From Siphonodentalium dalli (taxonomy: Eukaryota; Mollusca; Scaphopoda; Gadilida; Siphonodentaliidae), in the NCBI GenBank assembly GCA_032622095.1, contig CP136063.1, positions 88,701,980 to 88,765,979 of the forward strand: a stretch of 64,000 nt of DNA, in the 5' to 3' direction. The stretch's first letter is position 1; each line of letters opens with the position of its first letter. The notes below the pieces were generated by a model, which had not been told where the DNA came from, did not search any database, and saw only the letters and a program-made list of their open reading frames with translations. The position numbers and the translations under genes were made by a program. Below are positions 1 to 12,129 of this stretch, piece after piece.

Positions 1-1040
1 GATCCTTTCTTGCTTCTGACTTCACGTTCCAAGTCACCTCCCTTCTTCTTGCCTAGATCATCGTGACCGGATCCCTTCTTGCCTCGGGCCTCACGTTCCA
101 AGTCACCTCCCTTCTTCTTGCCTAGATCATCATGACCGGATCCCTTCTTGCTTCTGACTTCACGTTCCAAGTCACCTCCCTTCTTCTTGCCTAGATCATC
201 ATGACCGGATCCCTTCTTGCCTCGGACCTCACGTTCCAAGTCACCTCCCTTCTTCTTGCCTAGATCATCATGACCGGATCCCTTCTTGCTTCTGTCTTCA
301 CGTTCCAAGTCACCTCCCTTCTTCTTTCCTAGATCATCATGACCCGATCCCTTCTTGCCTCGGACCTCACGTTCCAAGTCACCTCCCTTCGTCTTGCCTA
401 TATCATCATGACCGGATCCATTCTTGCTTCTGATTTCACGTTCCAAGTCACCTCCCTTCTTCTTACCTAGATCATCATGACCGGATCCCTTCTTGCCTCG
501 GACCTCACGTTCCAAGTCACCTCCCTTCTTCTTTCCTAGATCATCATGACCGTATCCCTTCTTGCTTCGGACCTCACGTTCCATGTCACCTCCCTTCTTT
601 TTGCCAAGATCATCATGACCGTATCCCTTCTTGCTTCGGACCTCACGTTCCAAGTCACCTCCCTTCTTTTTGCCTAGATCATCATGACCGGATCCCTTCT
701 TGCCTCGGACCTCACGTTCCAAGTCACCTCCCTTCTTTTTGCCTAGATCATCATGACCGTGTCCCTTCTTGCTTCGGACCTCACGTTCCATGTCACCTCC
801 CTTCTTTTTGCCTAGATCATCATGACCGGATCCTTTCTTGCTTCTGACTTCACGTTCCAAGTCACCTCCCTTCTTCTTGCCTAGATCATCGTGACCGGAT
901 CCCTTCTTGCCTCGGGCCTCACGTTCCAAGTCACCTCCCTTCTTCTTGCCTAGATCATCATGACCGGATCCCTTCTTGCTTCTGACTTCACGTTCCAAGT
1001 CACCTCCCTTCTTCTTGCCTAGATCATCATGACCGGATCC
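1..1040. repeat. 69-bp coding tandem array (gene A), about 15 units
   Basis: GGATCC-type anchors recur exactly every 69 bp (1, 70, 139, 208, 277, 346, 415, 484, 553, 622, 691, 760, 829, 898, 967, 1036). There are no indels, so the 23-codon frame is kept. Units 829-1035 match units 1-207 variant for variant, giving a higher-order period of 828 bp (12 units). Confidence 0.93.
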
Positions 1041-1126
1041 CTTCTTGCTTCTTAAGTCACGTTCCAAGTCACTGTGTCCCCTCTTCTTGTTCAGGTCTCC
1101 TTTTAGCGGGTTTCCCGAAGCGCAAA
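1..1126 (-). CDS. Gene A exon 2 (partial): secreted 23-residue-repeat protein
   Basis: Second coding exon of a two-exon minus-strand gene; it continues past the left edge. A 3' splice site reading TTCTTTGCAG lies just before position 1126, with a branch-point-like CTGATAAC about 20 nt further upstream. Joined to the phase-1 end of exon 1 at 25226, the frame reads V-C-A-S-G-N-P-L-K-G-D-L and stays open to position 1. After about 30 residues it enters a tandem array of a 23-residue unit: core DLEREVR(G/S)KKGSGHDD plus linker LGKKKGG. About 15 units are visible. The unit is rich in Lys, Gly, Asp, Glu and Arg, carries net charge near +2, and has no Cys. Family unknown to me; it is the paralog of gene B at 48737-62711. 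Stop codon and total length lie outside the window. The gene model is inferred from splice signals, shared frame and paralogy. Confidence 0.72.
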
Positions 1127-2935
1127 CTGCAAAGAACGTTATCAGTGTATTGTTTCTTGTTTTGCTTCTTGCAAGCGACAGATTTAGACTGTCGACCGTC
1201 GAATTTAATTTTTGTTTAGTTCGTCGTCTGTTCGTTCATGTGTGTCTTTCTAAGATTGTCACTTGTTAGTGTACCATATATACTGTTTTCATATTTCCAT
1301 TGACTCCGGGGTCACTTACATGTACATGTAACGTGTACTAGCCCGGCACCAGAGCGATTGTCCTTCTATCGTTTCTATGCGCAGTGTAGGGATTGTGCGT
1401 ATTATGTATCCTTGGTAACTATAAAATACTTAGACACATAGATGGGTACACGTGTATTACAAGCTTTTACCTCATCCGCATGACATGTCACATGGATGAG
1501 GCTATTTAGGTCGTAATACATGTTGACGACGTACACATAAAATGCGTTTTGTCCGGGAGCTGAACGGGTACCCGTGCATTCCCTCTGGATTTAACTTCAC
1601 CCCACTCATTTTGTTTCGTATTATGTCCTTCAACTTTTAAACAATGTCAACACACACAAAAAATGCAATTCTTGGAGTCCTAGCCCTTTCCAAACCCTCA
1701 AAAAATCGATTTTAAAGAACGCGATATAAAATTTCACCAAAAAATCGCAATTTGGATTCTAGTCATAATTTAACAAGAAATGAGCAGAACTGTATACTGT
1801 AAGCGAGGCATACCATTACCCATGAATATTCCAACTCATTGGAACGAAAAGTGGCACTTTGGCTCAAAATGGCCGCCAAACTATGGAACATGGTAGATAT
1901 TGCCCCAACGTTCCCTGCAATCGCTTACACGTGGGGTTGATGAGTAAAATTGGCCATTCTGCCTTTTATACATTGAATACTAGCATGTCTGATGCACCTT
2001 GGTTAATTGTCACCAGAAACATTGGATTTTTCTCTCACAAACGTGACATAAATATCGGCAAAAATTAACTTTTCAAGTTTGGACCATTTGTTCAAGTAAA
2101 TGCATCTATCGTTGGTATGAAAGGTGTGTATTGTTTGATCTATCTTGAATGTGTCACACTACGGTGTTTATAGACCAAATTATTCAAGATGACTTCCAAA
2201 ATGGCAATCAAATTTGGTAAAAAGTTGATTTTTTTTTACATATATTCCGAACATTATTATCTGCTGTCCCTAAAAGGTAGCAAATTGTGACTCACTTGGT
2301 TATTATATAAGTTAGTTAGTCAACTGACCACTAAATGTTCTATTCTGGTTGTGCCAGACAAATTCATTTTAAAGTTGCAGTATAGATTTTTGCCGAGAAC
2401 CTCTTTTGGGATTTTGGCCATATCTTAATGGAAATGGACAGAACTTTGAAACGGAATTGAGATTAACCATCACCTGTGGCTATCCTGGCACCGTTGGGAT
2501 AAAAATTAGAAATAACAACACCACAATAGATCAACTGTGGTGAAATATAAGTAAAATTCTTCTCTTGGGTGGGTGGGCTTGGGGGAGGTTTGGGGTACGC
2601 TCTTTAAAAAACTTCTCCAAATATGCCCGTTATTTCGTCAAAAACACTTCTTCAAATATCTCCGTTATTTAGTTAATAAAAATAATTTCTTATTTCATAA
2701 TTCGCGCTATATCGTCATTTCGATGCATTTTTTATTACGCAATTTCGCTGTATTTTCCTATTTCGCTTTTTCGTGGTATTTCATATTTCGATAATTCGCT
2801 ATATTTGACATATTATGGGATATTGGCATGCCTCAACGGCTGGCGTGGCATGCCACATACCCTTTATCACTGAGGAATTTTAACTAATAGTTTTGTATTA
2901 CTACAGAGTAACATTGGTCTGTATCAGGTGTGTTT
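1127..2935. other. Intron A segment homologous to 56938-58440, no gene seen
   Basis: Shared landmarks with the gene B intron include the run from the acceptor through GTTCGTCGTCTGTTCGTTCA, the CTAGCCCGGCA block, and the AAAATGGCCGCCAAA block near 1866 and 57940. The alignment is collinear with small indels, plus about 310 bp extra in B (about 57460-57770). Only short, unconvincing open frames occur. Confidence 0.7.
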
Positions 2936-2942
2936 TCCAGTG

Positions 2943-3048
2943 TACAACCATACAACCATACAGCCACTCGATGTATATATATTCACGTGATCATACTATG
3001 ATCATGTGAATATATATACATCGAGTGGCTGTATGGTTGTAAGGTTAT
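2943..3048. repeat. Hairpin of about 50-bp arms
   Basis: The sequence CAGCCACTCGATGTATATAT is followed about 30 bp later by its reverse complement, and the pairing extends through the CATACAACC flanks. The centre is near 2996. It sits at the left edge of the 40-bp minisatellite. I saw no equivalent hairpin in the paralogous intron. Confidence 0.8.
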
Positions 3049-3880
3049 GTGTACCGAGTATGGGTGTACCCGGGTAGCTGTATGTGTACTGATGTGGTGT
3101 ATGGATATAACGAGAGTAGCTACATGGTCATATATGTGTTGTTCTTGTATATATAGAGTGACCGTGTGGTGATGGGTGAGATGTACAGGTGTACATTGGG
3201 TGGTTGTACTGGCACTGATGGGTGTATATGTATACATGTGTTGTCCGTATGATCATGGGTGGGGTGTATGTATAAATAGGGAGTTGTTGTATGGCTATAT
3301 CATAATTATGTAATGTGTATATATGTACATGGACTGACTGCTCGGTCAACATTGAGGTGTATATGCATACATGGAGTATACTGGGTGGTCATTGGCGAGC
3401 GTGTGGGTATATAGGGAGTGCCCTTGTGGTAATGGGTGTGGTGTATATTTATATATGTCGTGGATGTATTACCATCGGTGGGTATACTGTATAGGTATAC
3501 ATGCAGGGAGTAGCTGTATGCTCATGGATGGCGTGTATGAGTATACAGTGAGTTGCTGAATTGTCATGTGTATATGCATGTATGGAAGATATGAGTGGTC
3601 ATGTGTGCGGCGTATAATCTATTGGTATATCTGGAAGGGGTGTATGGCCATCGGTGAGGCGTGTATGTATACCTGGACTGACGATGTGGTCATGGGTGGG
3701 GCGTATATGTATATATCTAGTGGCCAAATGACAATGAGTGTGGCGAATAGGTATACAGGGAGTGACTGTATGGCCAATGGTGAGGTGAATGTGTGCGCAA
3801 AGAGTGACTGTATGATCAGGAATATGGTGAATAGGTATACAGGGAGTGACTATATTGTCATGTGGCATGTGTAGGAGTAG
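3049..3880. repeat. Degenerate ~40-bp minisatellite (intron A)
   Basis: The unit resembles GTGTATATGTATACAGGGAG followed by TGACTGTATGGTCATGGGTG, with many substitutions. The same array occurs at the paralogous place in intron B (58450-59105 and 59905-60010). Apparent open frames on both strands are products of the repeat. Confidence 0.85.
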
Positions 3881-4141
3881 ACCATATATGGAATTCATTA
3901 TATTCATGAAATCCATATACGGAATGCACCTCCAGAACTTTGACCTGTAGCACTTAAAACGCGGAACTGGGTCTGGATGGATCCAATATGGCCGCGACGT
4001 GGTGTCTATGCTTATTTTACATGTAGACCATGCATGCATGTGGGACTAATTTAGAGCTGGCAGCGATAATGAACGTGTTATGTGGTATTACATTTTCACG
4101 TTAATTAAAAAAAGAACCAAGAGAGCGAATTTCCCATTTAA
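3881..4141. other. Intron A segment paired with 60011-60251; contains empty sites
   Basis: Continues the homology to intron B. The stretch AGAGAGCGAATTTCCCATTT at about 4119-4138 corresponds to the uninterrupted form of the site that carries the foldback insertion 60252-61306 in gene B. The TTAA at 4138-4141 is the left flank of inserted material. Confidence 0.6.
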
Positions 4142-5551
4142 GGGTATATTCTCATTGCACACGCGCGTGCGATTAATCGCAGCGTTTTTTAAGGTCGATC
4201 GGCTCTATATGTGTGTTCGATGGCATTCCTTCCTCCCACTTCTAAGAGTTCCCCCAATAGGGGTGGGGGTCTGACGAACACATTCATACACAGGTCTAGG
4301 GTAGGTTGGAGGATGATAAAGTACTTTCGGTTGGGGATGACCACACACAGGCCTATATATGCTGACACATTAACTTTAATTTTCCTCAGTTAGATTTACT
4401 CAGGTATAAGTTGAGTATAACGAGCCATGCCATCAAAATGACATAAGTTTTGAGGACACAATTATATCTAGCTAATTATAATTAGAAATAGAGGGTTCAA
4501 TTCCATGTAGTTGGGCATAAATATGCATATTTTATTCCAGCTTGAAACGTATATAACACTATATAGTACGATCACAACCCAGATTACAGAAGTTTTATGT
4601 ATATAACTGTTATTATCACTCAAGATTGTCAAAAGTGTACGATTCAAGTGGTTGAATTAGATCTTTCAACATGTTACCTTATAGATAGCTAGGTCTGGCA
4701 AAAATCGTCTTTCTGAATAAAGCTCATTTAAAACATTTGTACTCAAACATATGATATCCAGTAAAAATTATGGGGAAAGAGGGAATGAGACCCCAATTTG
4801 TTGGGAGAAAAACAAATAGATTTGCATGTAGGGAGGATGGTAGACCCATGGTTGGGAGGGATTTTTATGTTCAACCTTGTGTATGAACGTTTTATTTTTC
4901 GGACCCCCTCCCCCATCATCGAGTGCTCATTTGTATAGCCGCTGGCAACAGCGACAACGCGGTACTATAATTGACGAACCACCATTCAAATAGAATAAGT
5001 GATGGGACTCAGAATTCGACCTTAAGAGTCACACACTCATCGTTTCAGGTCGAATTCTGTCGCCAGGACGCTGTTCGCATGCATGAGCGATTGATTTCAA
5101 TTTGATCGCCATTGGCGGCTTATCATCAGTGATCGCACATGCTAAACGGCACATTACTATCAATCTATATATTCACAATCTTCGGTACAGTGTTGCGCGA
5201 GACTGACAGGTAATATAATTCGACTGAATTCTACAAAAATCACCACTGATGCTAGCTATACGTTGGAAACTTCTTTCCAAGCCATTTCCTTTCCGTACTT
5301 CATTTATTATTTTATCGCCCATCAGTTATGAGAATGACTGTACCCGGATAGTATATCTGACCGAGTGAACCATGCCATTCTCTGTAACGGCTATTTCGAT
5401 GACGAGGTTGATTGCATAAGATGATTGGTCACGAGTAGGACGTGGTTGTTTGAGGAAGGTAATTGATCACGAATCGCTCTGTGTTATGTTAACACGCACC
5501 TTAAAAAACGCTGCGATTAATCACACGCGCGTGTGCAATGAGAATAGACCC
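4142..5551. mobile_element. TTAA-flanked DNA element with ~50-bp terminal inverted repeats
   Basis: The left end GGGTATATTCTCATTGCACA and the following CGCGCGTG, GATTAATCGCAGCG and TTTTTTAAGGT are mirrored at the right end (about 5498-5551). The left flank is TTAA (4138-4141) and the right flank is TAAA (5552-5555), a likely decayed TTAA. There is no transposase frame, so it is non-autonomous. TTAA targeting is known for piggyBac and Kolobok groups; assignment to either is inference. Confidence 0.65.
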
Positions 5552-5989
5552 TAAAGCTAGCCATGCACACATGCTTGCGTATGCGTTAGGCCCGTTCCAA
5601 ACGACGGATTTTTGTCGACTCGAATCTAATTGTATTAAATCCGTCGGTGATGCGTCTGCGGTCGATTTTGTTACAGACGGACGCATCTTTGTCGCGTCGA
5701 ATCTAATACATCAGTCGATTTATTTAAAGGAGAATTCCCGGTTACCGTCAAAAATTGGTCACGCGTAGATATAGAGGCCTATATATACCGGTATATGTTA
5801 TACATATATATACTAAAATACAGTATAAATTATGTATATATATATATGCGCGACTGCAGCGCGAATATATGTGCTCATGTATATGAGGATGTATATAGTA
5901 CATGCAGGTATATAATATGATCTAATATACTATAATAGGCGCTACAAATAAATGTTATATCGTGCAACCAATTGCCATCTATATATGTG

Positions 5990-6650
5990 TATACCATGCA
6001 TGTAAATACCGGTATACAAGAATTATTATAAATCAGAGACTACCACCCCCTACCACTTATAATAAGGATTACCGGAATATATTAATTATTATAATTCATA
6101 GGCTACCACCCTATATCCTTTATAATAAGGAATACCGGTATATATGGATTATTATAATTCATAGGCTACTATCCATACCCCTCATAATAAATAATACCGG
6201 TTTATATGAAATATTATAAATCTGAGGCTACCACTCTGCCCCTTATAATAAGGAATACCGGAATATATTAATTATTATAAATCATAGGCTACCACCCTAT
6301 ATTCTTTATAATAAGGAATACCGTTATCTATGAATATTATAAATCATAGGCTACTATCCCTACCCCTCATAATAAGTAGTACCGGTATATATAAATTATT
6401 ATAAATCATAGGCTACCAATCTGCTCCTTATAATAAGTAATACCGGAATATATGAATTATTATAAATAAGAGGTTACCACCCATATACCCATCATGACAA
6501 GTAATGCCGGTATATATGAATTATTATTAATCAGAGACTACCACCCCTATCCCTTACAATAAGGAATATCGGTCTATATGAATTATTATAAATCAGTTGC
6601 TAAAACCCACATCCCTTATACCGGTATATATTAATTATTATAAATCATTG
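5990..6650. repeat. ~60-bp minisatellite, left arm of the palindrome
   Basis: About ten degenerate units run: ATACCGGTATATATGAATTA, then TTATAAATCAGAGGCTACCA, then CCCCTACCCCTTATAATAAG. The mirror array is at 7570-8290. Confidence 0.85.
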
Positions 6651-7569
6651 ATAATATATCCATTATAAGATGTGAGTCAGTGATATGCCATGTTCGTTGA
6701 GAAATCAAACTGCCATAATAATTAAAATGTTCACAATGTTACCTAAGCAATTCTTATAGATATATCTTTCTTTAAAACAAAGAGAGCGTGCGACAAATGA
6801 CGTCATGTGGGTATTTCCGCAGATAAGGGGAACTCCCTTATTATACCATTATCATATCATTATAATAGCATTTGCATTCGTTATTCGGAAACTTTCGGCT
6901 CTTCTCGTCACATGTATTAGATTCGAGTCGACAAAAATCCGTCGTTTGAAACCAAGACGGATTTCAGACGCATCACCGACGAAGATTCGTCTGAATTGGA
7001 CGGAGATTCGTCTGTGGTGCGTCTGACACGGATCTAATTGTTTCAAACGTCGCATTTTAGACGCATTTAATACAATTGTGGGTCTGGTATTAGATTCGAT
7101 TCGACGGTTTTTTGTCGACTCGAATCTAATACCAGACCCACAATTGTATTAAATGCGTCAAAAATGCGACGTTTGAAACAATTAGATCCGTGTCAGACGC
7201 ATCACAGACGAATCTCCGTCCAATTCAGACGAATCTTCGTCGGTGATGCGTCTGAAATCCGTCTTGGTTTCAAACGACGGATTTTTGTCGACTCGAATCT
7301 AATACATGTGCCGAGAAGAGCCGAAAGTTGCCGAATAACGAATGCAAATAATATGATAATGATATGATAATGGTATAATAATGAGGGAGTTCCCCTTATC
7401 TGCGGAAATACCCACATGACGTCATTTGTCGCACGCTCTCTTTGTTATAAAGAAAGATATATCTATAAGAATTGCTTAGGTAACATTGTGAAAATTTTAA
7501 TTATTATGGCAGTTTGATTTCTCAACGAACATGGCATGTCACTGACTCACATTTTATAATGGATATATT

Positions 7570-8290
7570 TATGAATGATTTATAATAATTCATATATACC
7601 GATATAAGGGATATGGGTTGTAGCAACTGATTTATAATAATTTATATAGACTGATATTCCTTATTGTAAGGGATAGGGGTGGTAGTCTCTGATGTATAAT
7701 AATTCATATATACCCGTATCACTTATTATAAGGGGTAGGGGTGGTACCACTGATTTATAATAATTCATATATACCGGTATTACTTGTTATGAGGGGCATA
7801 TTATATGGGTGGTAACCTCTTATTTATAATAATCCATATATTCCGGTATTACTTATTATTTATAAGGTGCGGAGTGGTAGCCTATGATTTATAATAGTTT
7901 ATGTATACCGGTATTACTTATTATGAGGGGTAGGTATAGTATAACCTATGATTTAAAATATTCATAGATACCGGTATTCCTTATTATAATGAATATAGGG
8001 TCGTAGCCTATGATTTATAATAATTAATATATTCCGGTATTCCTTATTATAAGGGGCAGAGTGGTAGCCTCAGATTTATAATAATTCATATAAACCGGTA
8101 TTACTTATTATGAGGGGTATGGATAGTAGCCTATGAATTATAATAATTCATATATACCGGTAATCCTTTATTATAAAGGAGATATGGTGGTAGCCTATGA
8201 TTTATAATAATTAATAATTTCCGGTATTCCTTATTATAAGGGGTAGGGGTGGTAGTCTCTGATTTATAATAATTCTTGTATACCGGTATT
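7570..8290. repeat. ~60-bp minisatellite, right arm of the palindrome
   Basis: Reverse-complement counterpart of 5990-6650, with independent substitutions and small indels. The arms therefore have diverged and are not an exact assembly mirror. Confidence 0.85.
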
Positions 8291-8691
8291 TACATGCATG
8301 GTATACACATAGATGGCAATTGGTTGCACGATATAACATTTATTTGTAGCGCCTATTATAGTATATTATATATTTGTATGTACTATATACATCCTCATAT
8401 ACATGAGCACATATATTCGCTCTGCAGTCGCGCATATATACATAATTTATACTGTATTTTAGTATATATATATGTATAACATATACCGGTATATATAGGC
8501 CTCTATATCTACGCGTGACCAATTTTTGACGGTAACCGGGAATCCACCTTTAAATAAATCTACCGATGTATTAGATTCGACGCGACAAAGATGCGTCCGT
8601 CTGTAACAAAATCGACCGCAGACGCATCACCGACGGATTTAATACAATTAGATTCGAGTCGACAAAAATCCGTCGTTTGGAACGGGCCTTA

Positions 8692-9510
8692 GCGACAATA
8701 ATCGGATCCGTTCATCGGATCCGTTCGTCGTGCGAAAGTACCCACACATGTTTGCGTTAGCGTTCCGTTCGGGTCATGCGAACGTTGTCCGATAGTGATC
8801 GTTTCAGTCACTTCACCATGGATTTACAGGAGGAGGAATTGTTAGTGATTGTTGCTGTGTATCATTACCATAGGAGGTTAATAAATAAACGATCTTCTCA
8901 GGGGGGGGGGGGGGGGGGGGTCTGGAAAACAATTGCACATATAGGGCCCAACAAGTTTTTTTCCGACCCCGAGGGACCCACCACCCCATTTGTGCAATGT
9001 TTTTCCTCCAATTTTTGGGGACTCACCCCCCTTTCTCATGTTTTTATAAAAAATAAATTCACAGCTTTTTTAGCCGTTCTTCAATAACTGTGTGAACTGC
9101 CTTTCAATCCCATTCCACTATCCATTTTGTATGCAAACTCTTGCTGTGTAAAATTAAGACTCAAGCAATAACATGCTTAATTGGTAAACACTGATCAGAA
9201 AAACGAAAAATAAACTATTTCCAGGTGTTTCCTGGTGTTTTCAGTATCTAACAACAATAATAAAGCATATAGTGTAGGTAAACTTTATGTCACAAATCGC
9301 CCTAGACCCCATTATAGCCTTAATTAATATATCGAGTGTGTTGTGTCTGACAGAGAACGCTGATCACGGTAAATAGTGGTAAACAGGTCAGGGGTTCCAC
9401 AATTATTTGTGCATGACCAAAGAACTCTTTAGTCTTATCCATCGGGGTTGGGTGGGAGAGGGGAATTGTTTTGGGTTAGGTATACACTTAGATATATGGT
9501 TATTATACCC
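8692..9510. other. No gene seen; poly-G tract 8901-8920
   Basis: Remainder of the TTAA-flanked insertion. It contains a 20-base G run and a TE-like stretch (about 8920-9080) that resembles parts of 10690-10830, 39130-39300 and 40420-40490. No coding signal. Confidence 0.5.
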
Positions 9511-9519
9511 CCGATATTA

Positions 9520-9930
9520 GTCGGCGGGTATATCGTTGATGTCTCGAGCCATCCGTGCGTCCGTCCGTACAAACATTTTGCATTATAACTCAAGAGTCGG
9601 TTGTCATATGTTGATGCTCAATGGCATGGTGAAGGACCAGACATGGGGAACGAATATACATAATATCACGGGTTGTGAGCACCAATGCCTACCAGAGTTA
9701 TGGGCCCTGTTCGACTTTATGAAATTCAGTCCGTACAACGTTTTTGCAATATAAGTTGAAGTGTCTGTTGTCGAATTTTGATGTGGTTTGGTGTGGTGAT
9801 AGACCAGAACGATAGAGGTAGGATGTATGTACATACATGTATTACTGCATATCACAGGTTTCCCCTGCCAATGCATACCAATGAGTTATCGGCCTTGTTC
9901 CATCCGTAAACACATTTTGCATTATTATAA
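9520..9930. repeat. ~160-bp satellite units (family shared with 29250-29620)
   Basis: The motif TTTTGCATTATAACTCAA recurs near 9575 and, diverged, near 9735 and 9915, each preceded by CCGTCCGTACAAACA-like sequence. The same family is at 29250-29620. Degenerate, non-coding. Confidence 0.65.
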
Positions 9931-11030
9931 CTCAACCATTTGTGCACTAGAGTATGCAGTATATAGTCTCAGTCAGATTTTATTCTTGATTCTACTTTTA
10001 GTTTGAACTTTGAAGACATTGAAGAATGTCATTTCTCAATGCATCTGAATGCATCACATTATTTCAGTTCATCTATTTGTAAGCGATAACAGTATACAAT
10101 TAGTATTTTAGTTTAGTCTTGTTGAGCAGTAAAGCTCCAAGATGAAGTTCTGAAATTCAATAAGAATAGCGTCACCTTCAGTTGGGATTGTCTGAGCACT
10201 AAACAGTAACGGTCATTCATAACGAATTCAGTTTTACTTGGATAAGTGTTGCAAATTAACATTACTTGCAATCATTCAAGATGAGAAATAACCAGAAGGA
10301 ATGAATTTGACTACATGCCAGAACAAGACAGTATTTCAGACATTAGAAATTTATGAGATACCCTTTTCAATTTCATGTCATGCAACAATCAGGTTAATGA
10401 TATCTAGTCATCATTGAGTATTCACCATGTAGTATCCAATTTGTGATACAGATTTTTTATTTTATTACTTTTATTCAGGTAATACAACTGGGTAATATAT
10501 TAATTTTGTTACTAAATATTTCTTCCGTTGATCATAAGTTTCCTGAATGCTATTACGGTGGTCCACTGTGAAGTGGGCCGGGATCCTGTTAAATCCAGAA
10601 TGTTGCCAAATCTGAGACTAAAGAGTCTCTATAGCTGCCTATATAGCCCTATACCAACAAACATGATACTAACATGCTTACAAACAACACGTTGTCAGTA
10701 CTTGTAAATTGTTTGGGGAAAAAAACCCATTTTGGATAAAAATTACAAGCACGATTTTTTCGGCCTCTGGACCACCCACCCACCCCGGCCCTATATACGG
10801 ATTTTTTTTTTTGCAGACCCCCCCCCCTGATCTTCTCGTAAATATCCTGCCACGCATTAAATGATTTCTGACTGTCGTGATAGTCCACATGCTGGCACAC
10901 ATACATATAGACCCGGGGTTTAACTAGAAAGGCACAAAGCTTCCACTTCTTGTGGTGTTATGGGAGTAGATCTAATTCGCGGCATGTTTTATTACTTTGA
11001 AAAATCCCGGCTTTCCAGGATGACGTCATA
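9931..11030. other. No gene seen
   Basis: AT-rich sequence without a plausible reading frame. Around 10690-10840 is a low-complexity stretch with A, T and C runs that resembles dispersed fragments elsewhere in the window. Confidence 0.4.
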
Positions 11031-11267
11031 AATAATTGAGAATTCCGCTGCGAACGCAAACGGAGCGACGATTTCTATCGGATGGAAAATACGAGTATTT
11101 TCCGTCCGATAAAAATCGGAGGCATTCGGAGCGTCAGAATAGTTTCGCATCGGAACCGCATGCATGTGTGGGTGCCCGTGCATTTCTATTTGATTTTCCA
11201 TCCGACAATCGCATGCGATAAAAATAACGCAACGCACCATACGCATACGCAAACATGTGTGGCTAGC

Positions 11268-11430
11268 TTAAAACAACGCAGTATACGTTTTCCAAACAAT
11301 CGCGCATTATTCCGTTTCCGATTCAGGAACTTAAGTGAATTGGCGAGATCACTGAGTCGCTACCATATTGAATCCATCCAATCCATTCCGTGGTTTAAGT
11401 GCTACCTGTAGGTCAAAGTTCTGAATTAGC
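11268..11430. other. Intron A block homologous to 61317-61480
   Basis: Shared sequence includes GTATACGTTTTCCAAACAAT, CGCGCATTATTCCGTTTC and GTCGCTACCATAT. It marks the point where homology to intron B resumes after the TTAA-flanked insertion. Confidence 0.7.
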
Positions 11431-11650
11431 ATTCCACATGGCCTATCTACAGAAACAATAAAATACCAACAAAGGCCCGCCGTGCATGTGGGTCCTGCTG
11501 AGGTAGGCACAAATGATCTGATTATGTTAACAAAATGTACCGTTTGTTTAAGTTGTCATTTCCATAGCCTTTTTTGTCTAATCTGAACGGATGGAAGATA
11601 AAAATCATTATATTTATAAAACATTCAAAAACATATTGTATTATATTTAA

Positions 11651-12125
11651 AGGTACTCAATCCGTAAAGAGGGTCCCCATCTCAACAGATTCCAACAACA
11701 ACAATCCGATCAGAGGGTCCTATATTACTATTTCTTTGGCTTTGGGGGTAAAACATATTTGATTCGAGTCGAGGAACCCATCAAACAAAGCTCAGAGTTA
11801 TTAGATATTGATTTTTGAAATTTGTTATGTTCTCGAGATGAGTACTAATAATTGCCGTCAATTTCGTATCCTGCTCGAGATTTTTACACCAAAATTCAAA
11901 CAGACAAGGATGGATAACTCTAAAATCAAGTGGTAATAAAAACGCAATTTTGACTGAGATCTGGGCCAGAAAGTATTCCCGATAATGAAAAATAATAGAT
12001 TTCTAAAATTGATATCTAACACATCTGAGCTTTGATGGGTGACTTCCTCGACACGAATCAAATATTTTTGGCCCCCGAAGCCATTGAAATAGTAATTGAG
12101 AGGAGATTTATCGGATTGAGTACCT
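11651..12125. mobile_element. TTAA-flanked MITE, family 1, full copy (475 bp)
   Basis: The ends AGGTACTCAATCCG and CGGATTGAGTACCT are flanked by TTAA at 11647-11650 and 12126-12129. The interior is largely self-complementary (ATTTGATTCGAGTCGAGGAA near 11756 against its reverse complement near 12045). Other copies are at 14853-15311, 33406-33916 and 36555-36935. Confidence 0.8.
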
Positions 12126-12129
12126 TTAA

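Larger units (their letters stand above)
5589..8688. mobile_element. 3.1-kb Harbinger-like foldback element (near-perfect palindrome)
   Basis: The ends GGCCCGTTCCAAACGACGGA and its reverse complement are flanked on both sides by TTA (5586-5588 and 8689-8691). A TTA target duplication with GGCC-starting termini is typical of PIF/Harbinger and Tourist-type elements. The whole element is one palindrome centred near 7109, each arm about 1.5 kb. Inside each arm are copies of the ATTAGATTCGAGTCGACAAA terminal motif and an AT-rich minisatellite. No transposase is encoded, so it would depend on enzymes supplied elsewhere. Confidence 0.8.
5556..11267. mobile_element. Second TTAA-flanked insertion, host of nested elements
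   Basis: The left end GCTAGCCATGCACACATGCT and the right end, ending CATGTGTGGCTAGC, are inverted repeats. The right flank TTAA is at 11268-11271. Intron B reads straight through the equivalent TTAA at 61317-61320, so it is an empty site for the whole 4142-11267 block. A Harbinger-like foldback (5589-8688) and satellite copies (about 9520-9930) lie inside. No transposase is recognisable. Confidence 0.55.

Noticed and set aside
2983-4039. Overlapping open frames rich in His, Tyr and Thr in the 40-bp minisatellite (also 58400-59116)
   Set aside because: Open on both strands with no start context. They arise from the low-complexity repeat.
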